From: CAWBAT01 sp046331665
GTDB lineage: Bacteria > Acidobacteriota > Terriglobia > Versatilivoradales > Versatilivoraceae
Length of the DNA: 64,000 nt
Assembly (NCBI GenBank): GCA_046331665.1
Contig: JAXLQK010000037.1
Coordinates: 1 to 64,000, forward strand
Direction: 5' to 3'
The position numbers were made by a program, and so were the translations under genes. Positions 8,870-17,319 of this stretch are shown here, one piece after another; within the stretch, counting starts at the first letter, position 1; each line of letters starts with the position of its first letter. The notes beneath the pieces were generated by a model. It searched no databases, was not told where the DNA came from, and was given only the letters and a program-made list of their open reading frames with translations.

Positions 8870-10717
8870 TTATTCCTTGGCTTTCACCGGAGGAAGGATT
8901 CCCGAGGAAATTTTCGCGCCTGAGTTCGGTGTCCCTTCCCTGATTGACAGGATTTGATTTGCCTTGATGTCCCGAAACACGTCTTCAGCTCCACTTGGCC
9001 ACCGGATTTTGAGGGTTTTAATCATCTCTGCGTTGCCCAATCCAAAGTGAGCACGCAAATCGCTGGCAGAGAGATAACTTCCTCCCCCCGTGATCTGGTC
9101 CGTTTGACTCAAATTCTCTGTCGTGACCGTAATCTTTGCGCCGACAGCATCCCGGTTGCTCCGGGTACCAATTAATTTCAGCAAGACCCAGTTCCTTTTC
9201 TTTCCAACCTGGTTAAGCAAAAGCGTGGGTTCTTGACCTGAATTGCTGATCAGCACATCGAGGTCCCCATCGTTGTCAACGTCTCCAAAGGCGGCTCCGC
9301 GCCCAACCTTAGGCGATAAAGAGGAGTAACGCAAAAATTCCAGGTTCTCAAAAAAAGTTCCGCCTCGATTTTCGAGCAACTGGTTGGGTTGGGCATAGGT
9401 AAACCCCTCTCTCAACTGTTCGATGTTGTCGAGTACGTGTCCGTTGACGATAAAAAGATCCAGGTCTCCATCATTGTCAAAATCAATAAAACCTGTACCA
9501 AAACCCAAGAATCGATGGTCGGCCTTGGCAACTCCTGAGGGCCATCTTTGGTCATTAAACTGAAATTTTCCCTCATTGTGGTAGAGAGCATTCGTCTCAA
9601 GATCATAATTAGTCACAACTAAGTCAAGTAATCCATCACCATCGTAGTCGCCCGCATCAACGCCCATGCTCGCTTCAGCTTCTCCCTCGGCGTTGTACCC
9701 TGTTCCCGACATCAATGTCACATCGGAAAATGTGCCATCGCCATTGTTCTTAAGCAGGAAGTTCCGGGTGGTGTCATTCGTTACGTAGAGATCCATCCAT
9801 CCGTCGCCGTCAAAATCGGCAGCCACGACTCCGAGACTCTTTCCTGCCAGGTGTGCGATGCCGCTGCTTTCAGACACATCCTGGAACCGGCCATTTCCCA
9901 GATTTCTATAAAGTTTCCCGGGAACGTCGCGAAAAAAGCGGGGATGACAGTAGCTGCGAATATTCCTTTCTGTACAGTCAGGATTGGCGTCGTAGCGGTA
10001 GCTAACGTAATTTGCCACGTACAAGTCCAGGTATCCGTCGTTGTCAAAGTCGAAAAACGCCGCACTGGAACTCCAACCCGGGTCGCCGACGCCGGCTGTC
10101 TCAGTGACGTCGGAAAACGTGCCGTCCCCATTATTATGGTAAAGAATATTCGGGCCAAAATTCGTAATATAGACATCAGGATAGCCATCATTGTCGTAGT
10201 CGCCAACAGCTACACCCGTGCCATACGCACCATTCCCCTTGATGCCGGATTGGGCCGTAACGTCCTTAAACTCACCATGACCAAGGTTTCGATATAAGGC
10301 GTGGCCGTGGAGGACTACGGGAGGAGAATCAGGCGTGGCCCCCCCATTGATCAGTAATATGTCCAACAATCCATCGGAATCGTAATCGAGAAAGGCGCAC
10401 CCCGATCCCATCGTTTCGATGAGGTGTTTCTTGTCCGAGGCGCCGCGCTGATGCTTGAATTGGATTCCCGAGCTGGCTGTAGCATCCAGGAAAGGGGAGG
10501 GAACTTCCTGAGTCGAAAAATTCGGCGGCAAAAGACAAACGATCGCGAGCAAGATTGCGGACAGGCAACCGGCCGTCACTCTGACCGCACGATTCCTCTT
10601 CGGGGCAATGAACAGACAGGAAACTTCCAGAATCGCGGCCTGGGGCGCGGCCGTCACCGCCTCCACAACGGAAGCGAACCTGCGCTTTGCCGCTTTTCTG
10701 AATCCCCACACTCCCAC
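8870..10717 (-). CDS. CRTAC1-type FG-GAP/VCBS repeat protein with ASPIC/UnbV C-terminus (second copy)
   Basis: A 615-residue secreted or envelope protein. After a positively charged N-terminus and a hydrophobic segment (roughly residues 45-67) come FG-GAP/VCBS propeller repeats with acidic loops DYDSDGLLDIL, DYDNDGYPDVY, DFDNDGYLDLY, DFDGDGWMDLY, DYDGDGLLDLV, DFDNDGDLDLF and DVDNDGDLDVL. The C-terminal ASPIC/UnbV domain carries GSYLSASDLRAHFGLG and LKIRWPSG. It is clearly the same family as the protein at 34-2010 but divergent. The broken TPR gene follows downstream in the same direction. No enzymatic function is assignable from sequence. The start at 10717 gives an unusually long N-terminus before the hydrophobic segment, so a start further in is possible. 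Confidence 0.92.
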   Translation of the reverse strand: MGVWGFRKAAKRRFASVVEAVTAAPQAAILEVSCLFIAPKRNRAVRVTAGCLSAILLAIVCLLPPNFSTQEVPSPFLDATASSGIQFKHQRGASDKKHLIETMGSGCAFLDYDSDGLLDILLINGGATPDSPPVVLHGHALYRNLGHGEFKDVTAQSGIKGNGAYGTGVAVGDYDNDGYPDVYITNFGPNILYHNNGDGTFSDVTETAGVGDPGWSSSAAFFDFDNDGYLDLYVANYVSYRYDANPDCTERNIRSYCHPRFFRDVPGKLYRNLGNGRFQDVSESSGIAHLAGKSLGVVAADFDGDGWMDLYVTNDTTRNFLLKNNGDGTFSDVTLMSGTGYNAEGEAEASMGVDAGDYDGDGLLDLVVTNYDLETNALYHNEGKFQFNDQRWPSGVAKADHRFLGFGTGFIDFDNDGDLDLFIVNGHVLDNIEQLREGFTYAQPNQLLENRGGTFFENLEFLRYSSLSPKVGRGAAFGDVDNDGDLDVLISNSGQEPTLLLNQVGKKRNWVLLKLIGTRSNRDAVGAKITVTTENLSQTDQITGGGSYLSASDLRAHFGLGNAEMIKTLKIRWPSGAEDVFRDIKANQILSIREGTPNSGAKISSGILPPVKAKE

Positions 10718-11138
10718 ACTAGAGCCCTTCCATCAGAACATCTTGCGCTCGCTCGCGCTCAAACCTGCAGCCTGAAATCACATCTCCGCAAATGAAGTAA
10801 ATACACGGACAGAAAATTGTTGTTGAACAATCTTCAATTATGAGCAGATCTGACGTCACCACAGTACCATTGTCCAGCTCCGTTTGGAAGCCCCTTTCCC
10901 CTCGAAGATCTTTAACTCTTAGGCGACAATTCTATACTCCCTGGTCATCTGGCTTGGTTCATGCTAAATGGCTATGGCGCGTCTATCTCTCCTGTCTAGT
11001 ATGAACGTCTAGCCGGTTCTATAGCGAATTAACCCGAATTCCGATGTTGGCGATTTGTGATTTCCTCTAATTGCTAATTTAACTTAGACATGCGAGCACT
11101 GAGAAGGGCAAAAAGAGTTCCGGTGAGTTGTTGTTTTA

Positions 11139-11196
11139 GGTGGAATGCGCGCTCCGCCGCGCGTTCACCGAGCGTGCGCGGAGCGCTCGCTCCACC
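11139..11196. repeat. GC-rich inverted repeat, family 2
   Basis: Imperfect 18-bp arms (GGTGGAATGCGCGCTCCG at 11139-11156 and CGGAGCGCTCGCTCCACC at 11179-11196) enclose a GC-rich centre. Read on the minus strand it shares a long stretch (GCGCACGCTC, then GCGCGGCGGAGCGCGC and TCCACC) with the repeat at 47626-47666, so this is a dispersed family. The remainder of the 899-base gap 10718-11616 contains no gene that I can support. Confidence 0.65.
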
Positions 11197-11616
11197 ACAC
11201 AAAGCAAATCCAACTTCGGAATTCAGGATTAGGGGCCATACTGAGGTCTGAGAGCCCTACGTGACATGTCCCTCTTTTTCGTCTCTGATATGAATGTGGA
11301 GAGGCGGCCCTTCACAATGTGGAGAGAGGAAGCCCTTCAGTTCCAGCCATGACTCGTCGCCACGCCCAATGCAGTCATTGGCCAAACGCTCGCCAGTGTG
11401 TCCATTTATCCGAATTATGTTGGGAACCGCTCTTTACCCTGAGCTTCCGGCCTTTAAAAACACCTTAGTGTTATGCTCAGCCGCACCGGTAAGCCAATCC
11501 AGGCCATTGGTGGCGAAGCCCGGTCGGGTCGACCGACCAGGACGGAGTTCTCGTCAGGGTCAACCGCCTTTAAGAAGGCTGGCCGCTAGGTTGTATCGTC
11601 GGCCTCAACTACCAGC

Positions 11617-12027
11617 TCATTGTTTATCCAACCGATTCCGCGCGATTTCCCTCAACCTCTCTTCTCTGCTTTTTTCCTTTTCGTTATATCCGCGTTCACC
11701 GTAAGGCTCTAACTTCTCCATCCATAATCCCTCCAAGTAGGCGAGATCCGTTCGGTAGTCATATCCCGCACCTTGTGTCGCTGCCAGTTCATCCACCACT
11801 TCAAACGCAAAGCTTTCACTCCCGTACTCATTCCACTCGGACTGAAGCTTCTTGTTCGGGTGACTCCCCGCCTTTAATTGAAGTTTGTTGCTGGTAAGAA
11901 TTCCGGGAAGATTGAGTGCGGCGGCTATGAATAACTTGTTGTTGGCCAGGTTTCGTATCTGGAAGATACCCATCGGCGTGTGGGTAGACTTGTATTGTTC
12001 CTTCAATTCTTTGTTTCTGTTGCTCAT
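11617..12027 (-). CDS. GIY-YIG nuclease family protein
   Basis: A 136-residue protein. The GIY-YIG signature is visible in degenerate form at the start: GIFQIRNLANNKLFIAAA (residues ~19-36), followed by GSHPNKKLQSEWNEYG with the conserved arginine position replaced, and a C-terminal LEGLWMEKLEPYGERGYN. The pattern matches the small stand-alone GIY-YIG subfamily found in Bacillus and many environmental bacteria, not UvrC or a homing endonuclease. The role is unknown; a DNA or RNA nuclease activity is only implied by family, and the altered signature residues leave catalysis in doubt. GAGGAC is 7-8 bases before the ATG, a fair ribosome binding site. It stands alone, downstream of the ABC exporter operon in the same direction with about 290 bases between. 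Confidence 0.8.
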   Translation of the reverse strand: MSNRNKELKEQYKSTHTPMGIFQIRNLANNKLFIAAALNLPGILTSNKLQLKAGSHPNKKLQSEWNEYGSESFAFEVVDELAATQGAGYDYRTDLAYLEGLWMEKLEPYGERGYNEKEKSREERLREIARNRLDKQ

Positions 12028-12313
12028 CGTTTGTCCTCAGTTTACGGGTGAGTGCGAAAAATAGAAATTAAATCGATCCCGGCATATAGATTTAGATGAA
12101 GAAACTTTTGTGGTGGCCGGATGACAGCAGGAATCTCCACTTATGACCGTGAAGGTCTAAAAGCTGAAACTGTCCAGCGAGAAAATGGCGATGCACTTTC
12201 GCCATGGCAAGATTCTCCGTTCACACCAGTTTGCACAAGAAAATCCGCCCACAACTGATCCCTATTCTTAGACTACCCCGTTTGCTTTGTCTGATCCGAA
12301 TGCGGGAACTGCG

Positions 12314-13630
12314 TCAGAGTTGGCGCAAGCCATTTGTAATTGGCATACGAGCTGCCCGCACGGCAGGGAACAACCCGCCGATGATGGCGATGGCCAGTGC
12401 CCACTTAAACCCAATCCACGCCAGGGCGGGAGAGACTTTGATGGCGAACACCATCTGGCCGGAATTTGCGCCCACGGTCGAGGCAATGAAACCATCAAAG
12501 ACCGCCCAGGAGAGCAGCGCTCCGATGGCGCCCCCGGATACGGCAAGCAACAGGGTCTCGAGCAATACTGAGACGATTAAGGGCGTACGGCGAAACCCGA
12601 TGGCCCTCAAGGTGGCAATTTCCCGGGCGCGCCCGGCGACTGCCGATTGCATCGTGTTCAGGACGCCGAAAACGGCTCCAAACGCCATGATGGCTCCGAC
12701 CGTTAGGCCAAGAATATGGATAATTCGCGTGAAAGAGGCGGATTCCCGGCTGAAATACTGACGGGTGGTTTCCGCCTCGACTTTGAACCGTGGGTCGCGT
12801 GCCAGTCGGGTCTTCAGAGCCTCTAGGGAGAGGGGGTCCGTCAATCTCACGCTGAGAGAGTTTTTGTTGCTCTCACGATGGAACACGGAGCCAACGACAT
12901 CCGTGCCAGCCCAAATCTCCGAGTTGCGGGCATCCCCGGAGTCGAAGATCCCAACCACATTCCATGGTTGGCCGTTCAGCGTCAGCGTGGATCCAAGCTG
13001 GGTCCCGACGAATTGCTCGTATATCCCCTTGCCGACGATCAGTTCCTGCAGTCCGGTTTTAAACTTGCGGCCCGCGGTGATGTTAATGTGGGGCCATAGG
13101 TCCCAGACGCGTTCTCCCACGCCACGGATCACCACATTGGCATCGTGACCATTTTTTCGCCGGAGCATGGCAATGACCACCAACTCGGGAGAGGCGATGG
13201 GTTGCCCCTCTGCATTCCGGAGCGCTTGGGGGGACTGCGATACGACGGCGGCGGCCTCATGGGTAACTGAGGAGTTAAGCTCAGAGCGTGCCCCTGCCTG
13301 CAGGATAATCGCCGTGTCGTCCGTCCCCGATTGCTTCAGCGTCGACTCAAATCCTGCCCCCATTGCCAGCATGGCTACAAGAACCGCTACCACACTGGCA
13401 ATTCCCACGACAACGACCGAAGAGGCACCGAAGCGTCGCGGTATAGTCGCAACTCCCATGCGGGTCACCGACCAGGTTTGTTGCCCGATTCGCAGAAGTC
13501 CCAACCACATCCCGAGCACAGCGATGCACGCTAACAACCACCACCCGGGCAGAACGAATAACAGCATGGTGGGAACCGCCATGGCCAGTCCCATTCCAAG
13601 CACAAAGCCTAGTTTTTTCAGTATGCGCAT
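12314..13630 (-). CDS. ABC exporter permease, FtsX/MacB type (second permease)
   Basis: A 438-residue inner-membrane permease starting at the ATG at 13630 (MRILKKLGF), 23 bases after the stop of the preceding permease. The same frame stays open further upstream but only as a shadow of that gene. Two hydrophobic segments come first (residues ~8-45), then the classic FtsX core: a transmembrane helix (~75-98), a long periplasmic domain (MacB-like) and three C-terminal helices with conserved ATLRAIGFRRTPLIVSVLLE. It should pair with the permease at 13654-14814 and the ATPase at 14811-15503 as an exporter or lipoprotein-release-type transporter that works on a periplasmic substrate. No membrane-fusion gene lies beside it. 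Confidence 0.9.
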   Translation of the reverse strand: MRILKKLGFVLGMGLAMAVPTMLLFVLPGWWLLACIAVLGMWLGLLRIGQQTWSVTRMGVATIPRRFGASSVVVVGIASVVAVLVAMLAMGAGFESTLKQSGTDDTAIILQAGARSELNSSVTHEAAAVVSQSPQALRNAEGQPIASPELVVIAMLRRKNGHDANVVIRGVGERVWDLWPHINITAGRKFKTGLQELIVGKGIYEQFVGTQLGSTLTLNGQPWNVVGIFDSGDARNSEIWAGTDVVGSVFHRESNKNSLSVRLTDPLSLEALKTRLARDPRFKVEAETTRQYFSRESASFTRIIHILGLTVGAIMAFGAVFGVLNTMQSAVAGRAREIATLRAIGFRRTPLIVSVLLETLLLAVSGGAIGALLSWAVFDGFIASTVGANSGQMVFAIKVSPALAWIGFKWALAIAIIGGLFPAVRAARMPITNGLRQL

Positions 13631-13653
13631 ACCTTTAGCTAGGTGATTCCACC

Positions 13654-14814
13654 TCAGCGGCCTGACAAGGCGTCCACGACCTTCAGGCGCATGCCCCGCA
13701 AAGCGGGCATAACCCCCACGCTGAGCCCGATGAGGCTGGAGAGTGTCAACCCCCTCAACCAAATGCTTCCCGCAACGGGCAACATTGGCACGGTGGGGCC
13801 CAGCTTCATGAGCACGCCGGCAACCACGACCGTTGCCAGGGCAAGGCCGAGAACGGCCCCAAGCAGAAGCAGAAGAACCGCTTCGACCAGCACCAACGCC
13901 AGGATGTTCGGTGCCGGAAAACCGATTGTCTTCAGGATAGCCAGATCGGGAATCCGCTCCCGCACCGCCTGGGCCATCACGTTGCCCGTCAGCAGGATCA
14001 GAGTGAAGAACACCGCTCCCATGATCGACCGGGCGATGAGCCCGACATCTGCAATCCGCCTGAGCCATTCGGTATACAACGCCATCTCGCTTTGAGTCTT
14101 GGTCTCATGGTCGGAGTTGGCTGACAATGCGTCGATGGCCTGTGAAATGGCGTCGGCCTGTTTGAGGCTCACCACTTTGACCGTAAACCATTCGACCGTA
14201 CCATTGCCGGTTTGGCGTGCCTCATCCAGATAGTCCCAGTTGATATAGAGAATCCCCTCCGCCATCTTCAGATTCGGGTTGTCAATGCGATAGATGCCGA
14301 CCAGGTCAAATGTCCAGCTCGTAGAGCCGTCTTTTTGAGCGAGGTTCGTCTGCAAGGGAATTCTATCGCCCACTTTCCAATTGTATTTTTTGGCAAGAAT
14401 CTCTCCCGCCATCGCGCCCGTGCGCGTGGTGCGAAATGCCTGACGCTGATCTCCGGGGATATACCACTCCGGATAAAGGTCGAGGTAGTGCTCCTCATAG
14501 GCCTCAATGGGGACAATATTTTTCGGATCCCGGAAGGTACCGCTGAAACTGTACCCGTAGCTTGCTTTGACGACGCCTGGAACTTCCTGAATGTCGGATT
14601 GTAAGCTCCGCGGAAGCGGGAGCCCGAACGAAAGCTTGCCATACGTGACCAAACGATCGGCTCCCGGAATCCCTTCGCCCGCGTGCACGAACGCACTATG
14701 GACCGAATCCAGCAATCCGAATAACAGAAAGGCAGCCAGCACAGACAGGAGAGTGAAAATCGTGCGCAGTTTGTGCTGGAACAGTGCGGCGCAAACCAGC
14801 GGCAAATACTTCAT
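13654..14814 (-). CDS. ABC exporter permease, FtsX/MacB type (first permease)
   Basis: A 386-residue membrane protein beginning MKYLPLVCAALFQHKLRTIF, the typical cytoplasmic start of FtsX permeases, followed by one helix, a periplasmic MacB-like domain (roughly residues 45-255) and three helices in the last third with AILKTIGFPAPNILALVLVEA. Its ATG overlaps the stop of the ATPase gene by four bases (ATGA), implying translational coupling. The two permeases differ in sequence and probably form a heterodimer. The substrate cannot be told from sequence. Confidence 0.92.
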   Translation of the reverse strand: MKYLPLVCAALFQHKLRTIFTLLSVLAAFLLFGLLDSVHSAFVHAGEGIPGADRLVTYGKLSFGLPLPRSLQSDIQEVPGVVKASYGYSFSGTFRDPKNIVPIEAYEEHYLDLYPEWYIPGDQRQAFRTTRTGAMAGEILAKKYNWKVGDRIPLQTNLAQKDGSTSWTFDLVGIYRIDNPNLKMAEGILYINWDYLDEARQTGNGTVEWFTVKVVSLKQADAISQAIDALSANSDHETKTQSEMALYTEWLRRIADVGLIARSIMGAVFFTLILLTGNVMAQAVRERIPDLAILKTIGFPAPNILALVLVEAVLLLLLGAVLGLALATVVVAGVLMKLGPTVPMLPVAGSIWLRGLTLSSLIGLSVGVMPALRGMRLKVVDALSGR

Positions 14815-15503
14815 GCCATTGCTCCCTCGGATTCAACGAGAGTAGCTTTGTCGAGGTGCAGGATCGAATGGGCGTACTCGGCGGCTTTGGGGTCATGCGT
14901 CACCATAATGATGGTTTTTCCGTGCTCACGGTTAAGTTGCTGGAGGAGTGTCAAGACTTCTACTGCGGAATGGCGATCAAGATCGCCCGTGGGCTCGTCA
15001 CAAACGAGCATCATCGGGTCGGAAACGATCGCCCGTGCAATGGCGGCTCGCTGCTGCTGGCCGCCAGACAACTCGCCCGGCTTGTGCGCGGCGCGCTCAC
15101 CCAGACCGACCAGTTCCAACGCGATGCCTGCGTTACGCTTGCGAACAGCCGCAGGAAGGTCGGTGAGGAGCAGCGGTAGTTCAACATTCTTCTGCGCCGA
15201 TAGCATGGACAGAAGATTGTAGAACTGAAACACGAAGCCGACGTGTGACGCCCGCCACCTCGCCAGCTTGCTTTCCCCGAGTTGGTCAATCCGGACTCCG
15301 CCGATCGTGATGCTCCCTTCGCTTGGAACGTCCAGCCCGCCGATGAGATTCAAAAGCGTCGTTTTACCCGAACCCGAAGGCCCCATGAGCGCCACGAAGT
15401 CTCCCTTGGCGATTTCGAGATCGATGTTGAGCAGCGCCTCAACCTTCTGCGCCCCCCGCTCATAGATCTTGCTCACCTTGCGAATTTCAACCAGTGCACT
15501 CAC
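14811..15503 (-). CDS. ABC transporter ATP-binding protein (LolD/MacB-type)
   Basis: A 230-residue nucleotide-binding subunit. Walker A GPSGSGKTT (residues ~42-50), a Q-loop region (HVGFVFQFYNLL), the signature LSGGQQQR, Walker B MLVCDEPTGDLD and the switch histidine in MVTHDPKAAEYA are all present and intact. The LD after the Walker B glutamate and the overall length are typical of the LolD/MacB/FtsE group that works with FtsX-like permeases, two of which follow. It is the first gene of a three-gene operon; the upstream gap carries a duplicated repeat and no clear promoter was identified. Confidence 0.95.
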   Translation of the reverse strand: MSALVEIRKVSKIYERGAQKVEALLNIDLEIAKGDFVALMGPSGSGKTTLLNLIGGLDVPSEGSITIGGVRIDQLGESKLARWRASHVGFVFQFYNLLSMLSAQKNVELPLLLTDLPAAVRKRNAGIALELVGLGERAAHKPGELSGGQQQRAAIARAIVSDPMMLVCDEPTGDLDRHSAVEVLTLLQQLNREHGKTIIMVTHDPKAAEYAHSILHLDKATLVESEGAMA

Positions 15504-15550
15504 GTGCCATCCCCCGCTTGCGGTACAATGACAACTCCCAGTCAGGAAAC

Positions 15551-15839
15551 CGCAAAAAAACGTTAACCAATAACAAATCTACACAAACTTCGCGTTCTTT
15601 GCGTCCCTGGCGTTTCTATCCCAGAAAAATTAAACCGCCAAGAACGCCAAGGAAAGCCAAAAGCCCCTCTAGTCATTGTTCACAAATACCAAATGAGAAA
15701 TGAACGATGACCAATGGCAATTTCCGGCTAAGAAATCGCAAATAAACGTTAACCAATAACAAATCTACACAAACTTCGCGTCCCTGGCGTTTCTATCCCA
15801 GAAAAATTAAACCGCCAAGAGCGCCAAGGAAAGCCAAAA
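15551..15839. repeat. Pair of ~105-base direct repeats
   Basis: Two near-identical direct copies, 15551-15660 and 15737-15839, separated by 76 bases. Both run from CGCAAA...ACGTTAACC through ACAAATCTACACAAACTTCG to AAACCGCCAAGA(A/G)CGCCAAGG. The second copy lacks nine bases (TTCTTTGCG) found in the first. They fill most of the 359-base gap between the ATPase gene and the DUF1501 gene; no coding region is seen there. The motif CCGCCAAG.CGCCAAGG resembles dispersed intergenic repeats of environmental genomes. Confidence 0.85.
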
Positions 15840-15862
15840 TACCCATGTATTTCAGCAACCTG

Positions 15863-17308
15863 TCAGGCGAGAATTTCGGTAACGACGCGGCCATAGATAT
15901 CCGTTAATCGAAAATCGCGACCGCTGTAACGGTAGGTTAAGCTTTCGTGATTCAGCCCCAACAGGTGCAGAATGGTTGCATGCAAGTCATGGATGTGTAC
16001 TTTCCCATCCACTCCCTGAAAGGCAAAGTCATCCGTTTCGCCATAGACCAAACCCCGCTTGACTCCGCCTCCGGCCAGCCACATTGTGAATCCTCTCGGA
16101 TTATGCTCACGGCCGCGGTTCTCTTCTGGTGCTTTGCCCAATGAGAGGTCCTGGTCAAATGGCGTTCGACCGAACTCGCCACCCCAAATCACCAATGTTT
16201 CGTCCAACAGACCCCGCGCTTTGAGATCTGAAATGAGGGCGGCAATAGGCTTGTCTACTTGACGGCACTTCTTTGGCAGGGATTCTCGTATCGATACATG
16301 GTGATCCCAGCCGCTGTCATTAACCTGCACAAATCGTACTCCCGCTTCAACCAGCCTCCGCGCAAGCAGACACTGCTGCCCCAGGTCCCTGGTTTCCTTG
16401 TCATCGATACCGTACAACGTTTGCGTCTCCTTGGACTCTTTCGACAAATCCATTAGTCCTGGCGCTTGCGATTGCATTCGAAAAGCCAATTCGAAGGATT
16501 CAATCATTCCTTCCATCGCCGGATCCGGTGTTTGCGCAAGAAACTTCTGGTTGAGAGCTCGCAAAATTTCCAATTGATGTCCTTGCAGGCCGGGTGAAAA
16601 CTTTTCATTGCGGGAGTAGTCAATGGCAGCCGCCTCTTCGGACTTCGCCAAACCTACCGGCGTACCTTGATAAATGGCCGGCAAGAAGGCAGATCCAAAA
16701 TTTTGCGGACTGCCTCCATCCCCCGTCAAGCTCGGGCGAATGGTAATGAAGCCTGGCATATTCGCGTTTTCGGTGCCAAGCCCATAGACGATCCAAGCAC
16801 CCATCGATGGGCGCACTTGAACCGGCGCGCCCGTATTGATCTGGCGGACTGCCGTCGCATGCGCTTCCGTATCCGTTTGCATTGCTCGTAAGACACAGAG
16901 GTCATCGGCGACATTGCCCAACATGGGAAACCACTCAGACATATACAATCCCGATTGGCCATAATGGCGGAACGACGAGATTGGCCCCATCAGTTTTGTT
17001 TTGTTGAGCCCCGGAGCTTCATAATTGGCCGGCAGCTCAAACGGTTTGCCGGCAAATTCTGCCAGGTGAGGCTTGTAGTCGAACAGGTCCATTTGCGATG
17101 GGCCGCCTTGCATGAACAAAAAAATCACGTGTTTGGCGCGTGCGGCATGGTGCGCTACTTTTGGCGCCAGTGGATTGGAGGATGACGCCGCACGCATCGA
17201 TTGCTCCATGCCCAGAGCGGCCAGAGCGATCGCACCGAACCCGTTACCTGCCCGGTGCAGGAATTCGCGGCGGCTGGCCGCAGAGGGTATGACGTGCCTG
17301 TTGTCCAT
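15863..17308 (-). CDS. DUF1501 protein with Tat signal (pair A)
   Basis: A 481-residue exported protein. A twin-arginine signal is present (SRREFLHRAG then a hydrophobic stretch ending near residue 40). The DUF1501 fold belongs to the alkaline phosphatase/sulfatase superfamily; visible hallmarks are FLFMQGGPSQMDLFDYKP near the N-terminus, LVIWGGEFGRTP, REHNPRGFTMWLAGGGV and a C-terminal HIHDLHATILHLLGLNHE. The gene begins 11 bases after the PSD1/PSCyt gene, so the two form an operon, the standard arrangement for these families in Planctomycetes, Verrucomicrobia and Acidobacteriota. The biochemical role of DUF1501 proteins is not established. Intact, in contrast to the second copy at 43008-44437. 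Confidence 0.93.
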   Translation of the reverse strand: MDNRHVIPSAASRREFLHRAGNGFGAIALAALGMEQSMRAASSSNPLAPKVAHHAARAKHVIFLFMQGGPSQMDLFDYKPHLAEFAGKPFELPANYEAPGLNKTKLMGPISSFRHYGQSGLYMSEWFPMLGNVADDLCVLRAMQTDTEAHATAVRQINTGAPVQVRPSMGAWIVYGLGTENANMPGFITIRPSLTGDGGSPQNFGSAFLPAIYQGTPVGLAKSEEAAAIDYSRNEKFSPGLQGHQLEILRALNQKFLAQTPDPAMEGMIESFELAFRMQSQAPGLMDLSKESKETQTLYGIDDKETRDLGQQCLLARRLVEAGVRFVQVNDSGWDHHVSIRESLPKKCRQVDKPIAALISDLKARGLLDETLVIWGGEFGRTPFDQDLSLGKAPEENRGREHNPRGFTMWLAGGGVKRGLVYGETDDFAFQGVDGKVHIHDLHATILHLLGLNHESLTYRYSGRDFRLTDIYGRVVTEILA

Positions 17309-17319
17309 ACATCTTCTCC

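Noticed and set aside
11294..11704. 136-codon plus-strand open frame in the gap after the second CRTAC1 gene
   Set aside because: Low-complexity basic translation without family resemblance, partly antisense to the GIY-YIG gene.
13631..14068. 146-residue N-terminal extension of the second ABC permease
   Set aside because: It overlaps the first permease in another frame and has no membrane or family character; the real start is the ATG at 13630 just after the first permease.
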